Shown here piece after piece: positions 27,909 to 37,489 of a stretch of 64,000 bases of DNA. The DNA comes from Denitratimonas sp037478135. Its GTDB lineage: Bacteria; Pseudomonadota; Gammaproteobacteria; Xanthomonadales; Xanthomonadaceae. Numbering within the stretch: position 1 is the first letter of the stretch; each line of letters opens with the position of its first letter. The notes beneath the pieces were generated by a model. It was not told the origin of the DNA and searched no databases. It saw nothing but the letters and a program-made list of their open reading frames with translations. The position numbers and the translations under genes are program-made. The stretch covers positions 1-64,000 of the forward strand of contig NZ_JBBHDV010000007.1 of assembly GCF_037478135.1 (NCBI RefSeq), in the 5' to 3' direction.

Positions 27909-29471
27909 TCAGAAAGAGCCGGTAGCCTTGAACTCCTCGATGCCCTTCTTGAAAGCGGCTTCGATATCGTCGTTCCAGTTGCCGCTGGTGTTGATCTGGT
28001 CGATCAGTTCGCCGGCAGTGTTCGCGAAATGCGCGTGCAGGCCGGCTTCGAACGCCAGGATCTTGGCGACCGGCACGTCATCGAGGTAACCCTCGTTGAC
28101 GGCGTAGATCGACAGCGCCTGCTGCGCGATCGACATCGGCGCGTACTGCTTCTGCTTCATCAGCTCGGTGACGCGCTGACCGCGCTCCAGCTGCTTGCGG
28201 GTGGCCTCGTCCAGGTCGGAAGCGAACTGCGCGAACGCGGCCAGCTCACGGTACTGGGCCAGCGCGATGCGGATGCCGCCCGACAGCTTCTTGATGATCT
28301 TGGTCTGGGCCGCACCACCCACGCGCGACACCGAGATGCCGGCGTTCACGGCCGGGCGGATGCCGGCGTTGAACAGGTCGGTTTCCAGGAAGATCTGGCC
28401 GTCGGTGATCGAGATCACGTTGGTCGGCACGAACGCGGAGACGTCGCCAGCCTGGGTTTCGATGATCGGCAGTGCGGTCAGCGAGCCGGTCTTGCCCTTC
28501 ACTTCGCCGTTGGTGAACTTCTCCACATACTCCTCGGACACGCGCGCGGCGCGCTCCAGCAGGCGGGAGTGCAGGTAGAACACGTCGCCCGGATAGGCTT
28601 CGCGGCCCGGCGGGCGGCGCAGCAACAGCGAGATCTGACGGTAGGCGACGGCTTGCTTGGACAGGTCGTCGTAGACGATCAGCGCGTCCTGGCCGCGGTC
28701 CATGAAGTACTCGCCCATGGTGCAGCCCGAGTAGGCGCTGATGTACTGCATCGCAGCCGATTCGGACGCGGTGGCGGCGACCACGATGGTGTGCGCCAGG
28801 GCGCCGTTTTCTTCCAGCTTGCGCACGATGTTGGCCACGGTCGAGGCCTTCTGCCCAATCGCGACGTAGACGCACTTGATGCCGGTGTTCTTCTGGTTGA
28901 TCACCGCGTCGATGGCCAGCGCGGTTTTGCCGGTCTGGCGGTCGCCAATGACCAGCTCGCGCTGGCCGCGACCGATCGGGATCATCGAGTCGACCGACTT
29001 GTAACCGGTCTGCACCGGCTGGTCGACCGACTTGCGCCAGATCACGCCGGGGGCGACGCGCTCCACGGGTGCGCTCAGCGAAGCGGCGATCGGACCCTTG
29101 CCGTCAATCGGCTCGCCCAGGGCATTGACCACGCGGCCCAGCAGTTCCGGGCCGACCGGCACTTCCAGGATGCGGCCGGTGGTCTTGGCCACATCGCCTT
29201 CGCGCAGGTGTTCGTAATCGCCCAGCACCACGGCGCCGACCGAGTCGCGCTCCAGGTTCAGTGCCAGCGCGTAGGTGGCCGAACCATTGGCGGCGGCGGG
29301 CAGTTCGATCATCTCGCCCTGCATCGCATCGGCCAGGCCGTAGATGCGCACGATGCCGTCGGCGACCGAGGTCACGGTGCCTTCGTTGCGCGCTTCCGCA
29401 GAAAGCTGGGCCTTCTCGATGCGGTGCTTGATCAGTTCACTGATTTCAGACGGGTTGAGCTGGGTTTGCAT
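27909..29471 (-). CDS. atpA: ATP synthase F1 subunit alpha
   Basis: A 520-residue non-catalytic nucleotide-binding subunit. Walker A is GDRQTGKTALA, Walker B region DALIVYDDLSKQA, and PPGREAYPGDVFYLHSRLLE is near universal. The N-terminal LNPSEISELIKHRI helix binds the delta subunit. Length is normal. It is 54 bp after atpH. Confidence 0.98.
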   Translation of the reverse strand: MQTQLNPSEISELIKHRIEKAQLSAEARNEGTVTSVADGIVRIYGLADAMQGEMIELPAAANGSATYALALNLERDSVGAVVLGDYEHLREGDVAKTTGRILEVPVGPELLGRVVNALGEPIDGKGPIAASLSAPVERVAPGVIWRKSVDQPVQTGYKSVDSMIPIGRGQRELVIGDRQTGKTALAIDAVINQKNTGIKCVYVAIGQKASTVANIVRKLEENGALAHTIVVAATASESAAMQYISAYSGCTMGEYFMDRGQDALIVYDDLSKQAVAYRQISLLLRRPPGREAYPGDVFYLHSRLLERAARVSEEYVEKFTNGEVKGKTGSLTALPIIETQAGDVSAFVPTNVISITDGQIFLETDLFNAGIRPAVNAGISVSRVGGAAQTKIIKKLSGGIRIALAQYRELAAFAQFASDLDEATRKQLERGQRVTELMKQKQYAPMSIAQQALSIYAVNEGYLDDVPVAKILAFEAGLHAHFANTAGELIDQINTSGNWNDDIEAAFKKGIEEFKATGSF

Positions 29472-29525
29472 GGGTGTGTCCCTGATATCCGGCGCCTGCG
29501 CCGGAGGAGGTTCAAGAGGAAAGCG

Positions 29526-30056
29526 TCATTGGGCGAGCGTGGTGCGCAGGCGGTCCAGTTTGCCGCGCACCGAGCCGTCGATCACCACGTCGCCGGCGTC
29601 GATGATGGCGCCACCGATCAGGTCCGGATCCACCGCTTGGGTCAATGCGATCTCGCTGCCGAAGCGGCGCCGCAGCGCGGTGCTGATCGTTTCGACCTGG
29701 GCGGCATCCATCGCGCTGGCCGAGGTGACGCGGACGTTGACGATCTTTTCCGCTTCGGCCCGGGCCTGTTCGAACAGCGTGGCGATTTCCGGCAGCAGCG
29801 GCAGGCGGCCATTGGCCGACAGCACGCGCAAAAACTGCAGGAAATCGGCATCCACTTCACCTTCGGGCGAAAGCAGCGTGATCGCCGCATCGGCACTCAT
29901 CGATGGGCTGTTCAGCAGCGAGGCCACCGATTCATCGGCGGCAATCATCGCGGCAAAGCCCAGCGCGTCGGACCAGATGCTCAGGCGGCCCTGTTCCCTG
30001 GCCAGCGAAACCGCAGCACGGGCGTAGGGGCGTGCAAGGGTGAGGGCGGTGCTCAT
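29526..30056 (-). CDS. atpH: ATP synthase F1 subunit delta
   Basis: A 176-residue peripheral-stalk connector. The N-terminal helical domain (TLARPYARAAVSLAREQGRL) and the C-terminal strand region with GGAIIDAGDVVIDGSVRGKL are typical. It joins F1 to the b-dimer. It begins 13 bp after atpF. Confidence 0.95.
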   Translation of the reverse strand: MSTALTLARPYARAAVSLAREQGRLSIWSDALGFAAMIAADESVASLLNSPSMSADAAITLLSPEGEVDADFLQFLRVLSANGRLPLLPEIATLFEQARAEAEKIVNVRVTSASAMDAAQVETISTALRRRFGSEIALTQAVDPDLIGGAIIDAGDVVIDGSVRGKLDRLRTTLAQ

Positions 30057-30069
30057 CGCAGGCTCCGGA

Positions 30070-30540
30070 TCAAAGCTGGCCGGCCAACTCGTCCAGCAGC
30101 GCCTTCTGGGCAGTGCTGTCGATCTGGCGGTTGATCAGCTTCTCGGCGCCGGCCACGGCCAGATCGGCCACTTGTCGACGCAGTTCTTCCTTGGCACGGA
30201 AGGTGGCTGATTCGATTTCGGCCTGGGCCAACGCCTTCTGCTGTTCGGCTTCGGCCACGGCTTCCTGCTTGGCCTGCTCGACCAGCTGGTTGGCGCGGAC
30301 ATTGGCCTGATCGATGATCTGGTTGGCCTTGGTGCGGGCCTCGCGCAGCAGCTCGGCGACCTGCTCCTCGGCCTTGGCCAGGCTTTCCTGGCTCTTGTCG
30401 GCGGCGGCCAGGCCTTCGGCGATCTTCTTCTGGCGCTCTTCGATCGCCTTGAGCAAGGGCGGCCAGATCAGGGTGGCGATCAGCCAGATCAGCGTGGCGA
30501 AAGCCAGTGCCTGGGCGATCAGGGTCAGATTGAGATTCAT
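30070..30540 (-). CDS. atpF: ATP synthase F0 subunit b
   Basis: A 156-residue protein with one N-terminal membrane helix (about 4-25, LTLIAQALAFATLIWLIATL) and a long charged coiled coil to about residue 140. It forms the stator dimer between the a-subunit and delta. The start MNLNLT is standard for gammaproteobacteria. Confidence 0.96.
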   Translation of the reverse strand: MNLNLTLIAQALAFATLIWLIATLIWPPLLKAIEERQKKIAEGLAAADKSQESLAKAEEQVAELLREARTKANQIIDQANVRANQLVEQAKQEAVAEAEQQKALAQAEIESATFRAKEELRRQVADLAVAGAEKLINRQIDSTAQKALLDELAGQL

Positions 30541-30655
30541 GGTTGCGCTCTGCCTGTGCTCGGGAAGCCTTCGGCGCGAACGCCTTCAGGCTTCCCAATC
30601 AACCTGCCGCTGCCTCGTGGGCGGGCGACAGGCCCGTCGGGTTCGTTCCGGAACC

Positions 30656-30934
30656 TTACGGTGCCAGTCCGCCGACCAGGAACGGGCTGGCGAAGGCGAA
30701 CAGCAGGCCGACGGCGACACTGATGATGAACGCGGCGTCGATCAGGCCGGCGGTGATGAACATGCGGACCTGCAGCACCGGGATCAGCTCAGGCTGGCGG
30801 GCGGCGGATTCGAGGAACTTGCCGGCCATGATGGCCAGACCCAGACCTGCGCCAAGCGCGGCCAGGCCGATCATGATGCCGATGGCCAGAACGGTCGAGG
30901 CCTGGACGGAAGCGAGGGCGGACAAAGTTTCCAT
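30656..30934 (-). CDS. atpE: ATP synthase F0 subunit c
   Basis: A 92-residue hairpin of two membrane helices. The first carries the glycine-rich GLAALGAGLGLAIM stretch and the second the ion-binding aspartate in FITAGLIDAAF. The residues around it lack the sodium-binding Q/ES pattern, so the ring is proton-driven. It is somewhat longer than the 79-residue E. coli protein, with extra residues at the N-terminus. Confidence 0.97.
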   Translation of the reverse strand: METLSALASVQASTVLAIGIMIGLAALGAGLGLAIMAGKFLESAARQPELIPVLQVRMFITAGLIDAAFIISVAVGLLFAFASPFLVGGLAP

Positions 30935-30989
30935 GGTTTTCTCCGGAACGGATATCTAGGGTTGAAAGACAAAGGTGAAACGGAAAGGA

Positions 30990-31787
30990 TCAGTGACTGT
31001 CTTCGGACAGGCTGAGGTACACGATCGACAGCATCATGAAGATGAAGGCCTGCAGCGGCACGACCAGGATGTGGAAGATCATCCAGCCCAGGCCGAACAC
31101 GGCACCACCCAGCAGACCCAGCAGCCCGGCACCGCCGAGCACCCAGATCAGCAGGAACACGATTTCGCCACCGAACATGTTGCCGAACAGACGCATCGCC
31201 AGCGAGATCGGCTTGGAGATCCACTCGACGATGTTGAGGATCAGGTTGAACGGCATCATCCACTTGCCGAACGGCGCGGTCAGGAACTCCTTGCCGAAGC
31301 CGAACAGGCCCTTGGAGCGCAGCGCGAAAAACAGCATCAGGAAGAACACACTGATCGACATGCCCAGTGTGGCGTTGACGTCGGCGGTCGGCACCGGCTT
31401 CCAGTACGGCACACCAAGCAGCTCCAGCGGCTTGGCGATGAAATCGGCCGGGATGAACTTCATCATGTTCATCAGCAGGATCCAGAAGAACAGCGTGATC
31501 GCGATCGGCGTCACCAGCTTGCTGGTCCCGTGGTAGGTGTCACGCGCCTGGCGATCGACGAACTCGAGCAGGATCTCGACGAAGGCCTGCCATTTGCCCG
31601 GCACCCCGGCGGTGGCCTTGCGTGTGGCCATCCAGAACGCGAACACGATCAGCAGGCCCATCAGCACCGAAGTGATCAGGGTGTCCAGATGCAGCGTCCA
31701 GAAAGTACCTTCGCCCACCGGCATCACCAAATTCTGAAGGTGATGCTGGATGTACGTTGTCGGAGTGAGTTCCGCCTCGCCCGCCAT
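30990..31787 (-). CDS. atpB: ATP synthase F0 subunit a
   Basis: A 265-residue membrane protein with five or six segments. The essential arginine is in SLAMRLFGNMFGGE, and the C-terminal LQAFIFMMLSIVYLSL helix is typical. It forms the proton half-channels against the c-ring. It starts 30 bp after atpI. Confidence 0.96.
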   Translation of the reverse strand: MAGEAELTPTTYIQHHLQNLVMPVGEGTFWTLHLDTLITSVLMGLLIVFAFWMATRKATAGVPGKWQAFVEILLEFVDRQARDTYHGTSKLVTPIAITLFFWILLMNMMKFIPADFIAKPLELLGVPYWKPVPTADVNATLGMSISVFFLMLFFALRSKGLFGFGKEFLTAPFGKWMMPFNLILNIVEWISKPISLAMRLFGNMFGGEIVFLLIWVLGGAGLLGLLGGAVFGLGWMIFHILVVPLQAFIFMMLSIVYLSLSEDSH

Positions 31788-31817
31788 GTGTCCTGAACCC
31801 CGGAAAGTTGTTGGATA

Positions 31818-32186
31818 TCAATGCCGCAGCAATGCCACGACCTGTGCCACCAGCGCTGCTGCAACACCGGCGGCAAGGCCGATGGGCGGCAGCTTCAACA
31901 CTGCGGCGCCCAGTGCCAGCGCAAGAATCAGCACCAGCCACTTGAACACCATGCCCGCAAGCAACCGCCCCAGCGCCAGCCCGGCTGCTGCCGGCGCCTG
32001 TCCCGACAGGGCAAGCCATGCCGCCACGCCCGAACCCAGCACCAGCGCTCCACCTCCGAGGGCCGCCGCCAGCGCATGCGCCGGGCTGACGAACCAGAGC
32101 AGAAGCGCGGACGCAACCACTGCGGCCAGCTGGACGATCAGAACCTTGCGGGCCTGCTGTCGGCCATGGGCCACGGAATTGAGCAC
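31818..32186 (-). CDS. atpI: ATP synthase protein I
   Basis: A hydrophobic 122-residue protein with four predicted membrane helices, the usual first gene of atp operons; AtpI helps c-ring assembly and magnesium uptake in some bacteria. Start GTG 32186 is chosen because GGAAG lies six bases before it and because the in-frame ATG at 32258 falls inside the -10 box of the operon promoter. The next ATG, at 32219, has no ribosome site. Sequence conservation of this family is low, so the call rests on position and topology. Confidence 0.85.
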   Translation of the reverse strand: MLNSVAHGRQQARKVLIVQLAAVVASALLLWFVSPAHALAAALGGGALVLGSGVAAWLALSGQAPAAAGLALGRLLAGMVFKWLVLILALALGAAVLKLPPIGLAAGVAAALVAQVVALLRH

Positions 32187-32253
32187 GATTGACTTCCGGA
32201 TTCGGGACGGCGCCCGCATGCTGCTGCGGAGGAACGTCCTGCTAAGCCTGTGA

Positions 32254-32283
32254 ATCATAACAGCTGTGAGAATCGGGGGGCAA
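32254..32283 (-). promoter_or_regulatory. ATP synthase operon promoter
   Basis: Minus-strand TTGCCC (-35, 32278-32283) and TATGAT (-10, 32254-32259) with an 18-bp spacer. Start of transcription is expected near 32247, giving a 60-nt leader to the atpI GTG. Confidence 0.55.
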
Positions 32284-32336
32284 CCATGTTGCGGTGCAGC
32301 ACACTTCCATCGTAGCGAACCATGCCGTCAATGCGA

Positions 32337-33659
32337 TCAGCTCATCGCGGGCGCATCGGCCGCCAGCACCAGCCAAACCCGCAAACCGCCGTCCTCACGG
32401 TTGGCCAGACCCAGATGGCCGCCATGGGCTTCCGCGATTTCGCGTGCCAGCGCCAGACCCAGACCGGTGCCGCTGCGCTTGGTCGAATAGAACGGCAGCA
32501 GTGCATGTTCCAGCGCGGCCGGATTCATGCCGGCGCCCCGGTCACTCACTTCGATCCGCCATCCCCGGGCATGAAGCTGCCAGCCGAGCCGGACCTGGGC
32601 CGGATCGCCGCCAGCTTCGTGCGCGTTCTTGAGCAGGTTCAGCAAGGCCTGTTCGATCTGGGCCGGATCGAACAGCACCCGCCTCTGTGGCAGCGGCCCG
32701 TGCAGCACGAATTCCACCTGCGTACCGAGGCGCTCGATGAAGCTGCGCAAATCCACTTCCTCGATGCGCGGCGCCGGCAGCTTGGCGAAATGGGCGTAAT
32801 CGCGCAGGAAACGCTCCAGATGGCGCGCACGCTCCTCGATGGTGTCCAGCGCCAGCGGCAGTTTTTCCAGCTTGCCGCGCTTCAGCAGCTCCCGGCCCGA
32901 ATGCGCCAGCGAGGCGATCGGTGCCAGCGAGTTGTTCAGCTCGTGGCTGATGACGCGGATCACCTTCTTCCAGGTACGCACTTCCTGACGACGCAGTTCG
33001 GCCGTGACCTGGCGCAACAGCAGCAGTTCGTGCGGGCGGCCGTTGAGGCGGAATACCCGCCGGGTCAGCTGGAAGATGTCCTGCTCTTCACCAGCGCTGA
33101 ACATGCTGTCGCCGCCACGTGCCAATGCATCGCGCATGGTGTCCGGCAGCTGCGTCAGCAGCTTGTCGAAGTGGCGGCCCTCCAGTTTGCGGCCTTCGCC
33201 GAACAGGCGGCGCGCGGCGAGATTGCCCAGCACCACGTGCTGCAACGGATCCAGCAGCAGCATCGCCACCGGCGTGTTCTGCACCACCGTGTCCAGCAGC
33301 AGTTCGCGCTGCACCAGGTTCACGCGCTGCTCGCGCAGGGCCTGGCCGAGGGCGTTGTGGGCATCGACCAGTTCGCGCACATCGGCATGGCCATCCCAGC
33401 GGATGCCGAAGCTGAAATCACCATCGCGATAGCCGGCCACGGTGCCGGCCAGCGCACGGAACAGCGCCCGCAGCGGCACCAGCGCGCGCCAGACCAACAA
33501 CGCCATCACTACACCCGTCACCGCCACAGACAACAGCGCGGCAAGCCACGGCGGCAACCAGTGCGAGAACAGCACCACGCCCGCCGCCGCCAGCACGATG
33601 CCCAGCAGCATCAGCGCCAGCATCCAGACCGCCAACGGCAGCGCGCGAAGGGAGCGCAT
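32337..33659 (-). CDS. NtrY-like membrane sensor histidine kinase
   Basis: A 440-residue kinase with two N-terminal membrane helices (about 7-30 and 38-58) and almost no periplasmic loop. A HAMP-like linker, a PAS domain (about 120-225) and a HisKA domain follow, with phospho-histidine H239 in VISHELNNSLAPI. The ATPase domain ends GTGLGLALAREIAEAHGG. The HELNNSLAPI box is that of the NtrY/AtoS group that pairs with NtrC-like regulators. Encoded 15 bp after the sigma-54 activator gene, its obvious partner. The signal is unknown; with no periplasmic domain it probably senses the membrane or cytoplasm. Confidence 0.9.
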   Translation of the reverse strand: MRSLRALPLAVWMLALMLLGIVLAAAGVVLFSHWLPPWLAALLSVAVTGVVMALLVWRALVPLRALFRALAGTVAGYRDGDFSFGIRWDGHADVRELVDAHNALGQALREQRVNLVQRELLLDTVVQNTPVAMLLLDPLQHVVLGNLAARRLFGEGRKLEGRHFDKLLTQLPDTMRDALARGGDSMFSAGEEQDIFQLTRRVFRLNGRPHELLLLRQVTAELRRQEVRTWKKVIRVISHELNNSLAPIASLAHSGRELLKRGKLEKLPLALDTIEERARHLERFLRDYAHFAKLPAPRIEEVDLRSFIERLGTQVEFVLHGPLPQRRVLFDPAQIEQALLNLLKNAHEAGGDPAQVRLGWQLHARGWRIEVSDRGAGMNPAALEHALLPFYSTKRSGTGLGLALAREIAEAHGGHLGLANREDGGLRVWLVLAADAPAMS

Positions 33660-33674
33660 CGTGTCCGGCCCGGC

Positions 33675-35015
33675 CTATTCGCGCCCGATGCCGAAGCGTT
33701 CGAGGCGCCGGTACAGCGCCTGACGCGACAGGCCCAGTTCGGCGGCGGCCTGCGCCAGCACGCCACCGGCGCGCTGCATCGCCGCCTCGATCGCGGCCCG
33801 GTCCGGTTCGTTCCCCGCATTCACCGGTGTAGTGCTGGCCGCTGGCGGCAGGCCCAGCGCCGCCGCCTCGATGTGTTTACCGGAGAGCAGTGCGGCGCGC
33901 TGCACCGCATTGCGCAGTTCACGCACATTGCCCGGCCAGGGGTGGGCCAGCAGGGCCTGCTGCGCACTGTCGGAAAAGCGCGCGCCTTCAGGCAGGAAAT
34001 GCCGTGCCAGCGGCAGGATGTCGCGCGGGCGCTGCGCCAGCGGCGGCAGCTGCAATTCGATGCCGTTGAGGCGGTAGTAGAGATCCTCGCGGAAGCGGCC
34101 TTCGGCGATCATCGCGGCAAGATCGGCATTGGTGGCGCTGACCACGCGCACCGTCACCTGACGCTCGCTGTTGCTGCCCAGGCGCTGGAAACGGCCGGTC
34201 TCCAGCACCCGCAGCAGCTTGACCTGACCGGCCAGCGGCATCGTACCGATTTCATCCAGGAACAGAGTGCCACCATCGGCCGCCTCGAACTTGCCGGCAC
34301 GCGGCTTGTTGCCGGCGCCGGTGAACGCACCGGGCTCGGCACCGAACAGTTCAGCCTCGATCAGATCCTGCGGCAGCGCGCCGCAGTTGACCGCGATGAA
34401 CGGCCCGCCCCGCACCGGCGAATTGAAATGCACGATCTCGGCATACTTTTCCTTGCCGCTGCCATTGGCGCCGGTGATCAGCACCGGCAGATCCGAGCGC
34501 GCCACCTGCAAGGCCAGCCGCAGCAGCGCCTCGCTGGCCGGATCGGCCCAGACCAGACCGCGCAGATCGTGCTGTGTGGCCAGTGCGGCGTGCCGGTTGC
34601 GCTCACCGGCGCGGTGTTCGGTCAATGCCTGGCGGGTCTGCGCCAGTTCCAGCAGGTTGTTGACGCAGGTCAGCAGCTTCTGGTCGTCCCAGGGCTTGCC
34701 CAGATAATCGGCGGCACCGGCCTTGACCAGTTCCACTGCCGCTTCCAGATGCGTCCACGCGGTCAAAAGGATCACCGGCATGTCCGGATTGCATGCGCGG
34801 ATCTGCCGGAACAGCGCCACGCCTTCTTCGCCGGACGTGGTATCGGCGCGGAAGTTCATGTCCGAAATCACCAGATCGATGCCGCCGCTTTCCAGCACTT
34901 CCAGCCCGGCCTCGGGCGAATCGGCACCGAGCGTGCGGATGTCGTGCAGCGAGAACAACGTCTCCAGCGCGGTGATCACTGCGTGGTTGTCATCGATGAC
35001 AAGAACGGTGGACAT
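33675..35015 (-). CDS. NtrC-family sigma-54-dependent response regulator
   Basis: A 446-residue activator. The receiver domain (1-120) has phospho-acceptor D52, preceded by the IDD pocket. The AAA+ domain (about 150-375) has Walker A GANGSGKE and the sigma-54-contacting GAFTGA loop intact at 229-234. A Fis-type helix-turn-helix closes the protein (AAAELGLSRQALYRRLERFG). The ATG at 35015 gives the canonical MSTVLVIDDN start. A -24/-12 promoter lies at 40942-40957 before the neighbouring ABC export operon, the likely target, with a palindrome at 41022 as candidate enhancer. It diverges from the DUF2891 gene. Confidence 0.92.
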   Translation of the reverse strand: MSTVLVIDDNHAVITALETLFSLHDIRTLGADSPEAGLEVLESGGIDLVISDMNFRADTTSGEEGVALFRQIRACNPDMPVILLTAWTHLEAAVELVKAGAADYLGKPWDDQKLLTCVNNLLELAQTRQALTEHRAGERNRHAALATQHDLRGLVWADPASEALLRLALQVARSDLPVLITGANGSGKEKYAEIVHFNSPVRGGPFIAVNCGALPQDLIEAELFGAEPGAFTGAGNKPRAGKFEAADGGTLFLDEIGTMPLAGQVKLLRVLETGRFQRLGSNSERQVTVRVVSATNADLAAMIAEGRFREDLYYRLNGIELQLPPLAQRPRDILPLARHFLPEGARFSDSAQQALLAHPWPGNVRELRNAVQRAALLSGKHIEAAALGLPPAASTTPVNAGNEPDRAAIEAAMQRAGGVLAQAAAELGLSRQALYRRLERFGIGRE

Positions 35016-35146
35016 GCGGAAAACCTTCAGGAAACCATCGGTGAAGCAACCCGGCCGGCAAGCGTACCTGTGCTGCGGCAGGCGCGCGCGCCGGCTGTTC
35101 CGGCGTCGCGGTACCATCGCCGCGAACCCGTCACCGGAACCTGCCC

Positions 35147-36232
35147 ATGCCCTGCCGACACCGCATCCTCGCCGTACTTCTTCTCGGCCTTGTCTGGCTG
35201 GCACCGGCCGACGCCCAGCCGCTGGACGAAGCCCGGGCCGGGCGTTTCGCGGCGCTGGCGCTGGCCTGCGTGGAAAAGGAATTCCCCAACATCGTGCACC
35301 ACGTGATGGCCGATGCGCAGGACGTGGACCGGCCCAGCCGGCTGACCCCGGCGTTCTACGGCTGCTTCGACTGGCACTCCTCGGTGCATGGCCACTGGCT
35401 GCTGGTGCGGCTGGCGCGACTGCATCCGGAGGCCGGCTTTGCGGCCGACGCGAAAGCCGCACTGGCGCGCAACCTGACGCAGAGCCGGCTGCTGCAGGAA
35501 GCAGCCTATATGGCGCACCCGGAGCGGGCCGGATTCGAGCGCCCCTACGGCCACGCCTGGCTGCTGCAACTGGTGGCCGAACTGGAGCAATGGGACGACG
35601 CCGATGCACGCCACTGGCGGCAGTGGCTGCGGCCGCTGGAGGAAGTCACCGTGCATCGCCTGTCCGACTGGCTGCCGAAACTGCGCTACCCCATCCGTGG
35701 CGGCGAGCACTACCAGACCGCCTTCGCCTTCGGCCTGATCCACGACTACGCCGTGCAAGTCGAAAACAGCACGCTGCGTGCCCTGCTGGCCGATGCCGGG
35801 CAGCGCTTCTACAGCGCCGATCGCGACTGCCCGCTGGCCTACGAACCCTCCGGCCACGATTTCCTTTCGCCCTGCCTGGCCGAAGCCGATTTCATGCGCC
35901 GGTTGCTGCCGCCGGAACGCTTTGCCGAATGGCTTTCGGCCTTCCTGCCCAGCATCGGCCAACCGGAGTGGTTGCCCGTGGGCGAAGTCAGCGATCGCGC
36001 CGACGGCAAGCTCGCCCACATCGACGGCCTCAACCTCAGCCGTGCCTGGATGCTGGAAGGCATCGCCGCCGGCCTGCCGGAAAGCGATGCTCGCCGTGCC
36101 GCGCTGCACGTCGCCGCGAAGGCGCATGGCGAGGCCGGCGCAGCGGGCGTCAGCGACGCCCATTACGCCGGCAGCCACTGGCTGGCGAGTTTTGCGGTGT
36201 ACTGGCTCACGCAACGCGGCATCGCTCGCTGA
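35147..36232 (+). CDS. secreted DUF2891 protein
   Basis: A 361-residue protein with a cleavable signal peptide (core about 7-20, cleavage after ADA) and the DUF2891 domain across the rest. Conserved blocks include FYGCFDWHSSVHGHW, the WLPKLRYPIRGGEHYQTAF region and CPLAYEPSGHDFLSPCLAE. The fold is related to alpha/alpha-barrel glycan-active proteins, but no activity is known. It is on the opposite strand between the ABC permease genes and the two-component genes, convergent with permease 2 by 6 bp. Confidence 0.83.
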   Translation: MPCRHRILAVLLLGLVWLAPADAQPLDEARAGRFAALALACVEKEFPNIVHHVMADAQDVDRPSRLTPAFYGCFDWHSSVHGHWLLVRLARLHPEAGFAADAKAALARNLTQSRLLQEAAYMAHPERAGFERPYGHAWLLQLVAELEQWDDADARHWRQWLRPLEEVTVHRLSDWLPKLRYPIRGGEHYQTAFAFGLIHDYAVQVENSTLRALLADAGQRFYSADRDCPLAYEPSGHDFLSPCLAEADFMRRLLPPERFAEWLSAFLPSIGQPEWLPVGEVSDRADGKLAHIDGLNLSRAWMLEGIAAGLPESDARRAALHVAAKAHGEAGAAGVSDAHYAGSHWLASFAVYWLTQRGIAR

Positions 36233-36238
36233 CACGCA

Positions 36239-37471
36239 TCACGCGGTGCGCGTGGCGATGGCCGGCGGCACGGCAGCGGCACGCCGGGCCGGCCCGAACA
36301 CGGCGATCTGGCCGAGCAGCCACAGCGCCACGGCGCCGATGGGCAGGTAGACGAGTGGGAGCCGGAACATCTCGTACTGGCTCATCAGCCACTGGTTGAT
36401 GCCGAACGCCGCCAGCATGCCGAGCACGATGCCGATGCCGGCAAGGATGAAGTTCTCCACCTGGAAGTAGCGCAGGATCTGGCCGCGGGTTGCACCCAGG
36501 GCGCGCCGCACGCCGATCTGCTTGGTGCGCTGCTGCACCCAGAAACTGGCCAGACCTACGATGCCCAGCGCCGTCACCAGCAGCAGGGCGGCGCAGACGA
36601 TGCCCAGCAGCCAGGCCATGCCGCGCTGTTGCTGGTAGAACTCGCTGCGCAGTTCGGAGAAGGGCTTGGTGTTTTCATCGATGACGATGCGCACCGGGCC
36701 GTTGCCGCGCAGCGCCGCGATCGCCGCCGCGAGCACCTCCTGCCGCCGCTCGGGCGAGGTGCGCACGATGTACTGGGCGCCAAGATCGTAGGTGGCGCGG
36801 ATCGGCAGGATCATCGTGTACTCGCGCGCCGATGGGCCGCCCTGCCGGCTCGGGCGCACCAGGTGCTCGATCACGCCGACGATGCGCGTGGGCGTGCTGC
36901 TGCCGAGGTAGATCGACTTGCCCACCGCGTCCTCGCCGGGGAACAGGCGTTCGGCCATCGTCCGGGTGACGATGACGCTGGGATAGCCGGTAGTGCGATC
37001 CGGCGCGTTCAGCTCCTCCAGCGTGAGGTATTCGCCGGCCTCGAAGTTGCGCCCGGCCACCAGCTTCAGGCCGAAGGTGTCCATGAATTGCTCCTCGCCC
37101 ATGTAGTTGGTCGCGTTGAGCGTTGGCCGTTCCTGCTCCGGTTGCAGGTTGACGCTGCTGTTCCAGGACGAATTGACGAACGGTACCTGGTTGCTGGTGG
37201 TGGCGGCGACGACGCCGGGCAGGTTGCGCAGCAGCGCCAGGTCGGAGCGGGTTTGCGCCTGCGCATTGGCTTCCTCGCCGATGGGAATGATCTGGATGCG
37301 CAGCAGTTCGTCGACGGCGATGCCGCTGACTTCGCGCATCTCCGCAATGCGCTGGCCGACCATGAACAGCGCATTGCAGATGATGGCGCAGGTCAGGGCG
37401 ATCTGGAGAACGATCAAGGCCGCTGCCGTCTTGTGGCGCCGCAGGGTGGAAAGAATGGGGCGAATTTCCAT
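36239..37471 (-). CDS. MacB/FtsX-type ABC transporter permease (2)
   Basis: A 410-residue permease: one N-terminal membrane helix (about 17-38), a large periplasmic MacB-like domain (about 40-280) and three C-terminal helices with the FtsX-type QQRTKQIGVRRALGATRGQI coupling segment. Members of this group are mechanotransmitters that move lipoproteins, peptides or drugs with a fusion protein. It is 18 bp downstream of the other permease; the two probably form a heterodimer on one ATPase. Confidence 0.88.
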   Translation of the reverse strand: MEIRPILSTLRRHKTAAALIVLQIALTCAIICNALFMVGQRIAEMREVSGIAVDELLRIQIIPIGEEANAQAQTRSDLALLRNLPGVVAATTSNQVPFVNSSWNSSVNLQPEQERPTLNATNYMGEEQFMDTFGLKLVAGRNFEAGEYLTLEELNAPDRTTGYPSVIVTRTMAERLFPGEDAVGKSIYLGSSTPTRIVGVIEHLVRPSRQGGPSAREYTMILPIRATYDLGAQYIVRTSPERRQEVLAAAIAALRGNGPVRIVIDENTKPFSELRSEFYQQQRGMAWLLGIVCAALLLVTALGIVGLASFWVQQRTKQIGVRRALGATRGQILRYFQVENFILAGIGIVLGMLAAFGINQWLMSQYEMFRLPLVYLPIGAVALWLLGQIAVFGPARRAAAVPPAIATRTA

Positions 37472-37489
37472 GGTTCGGGCCTCAGGCGA

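Noticed and set aside
32187..32258. ATG at 32258 as the atpI start
   Set aside because: It lies in the -10 box of the operon promoter; GTG 32186 has a ribosome site.
32322..35306. 994-residue plus-strand frame opposite the NtrY/NtrC-like genes
   Set aside because: Same reasons: composition bias and overlap with two domain-supported genes.
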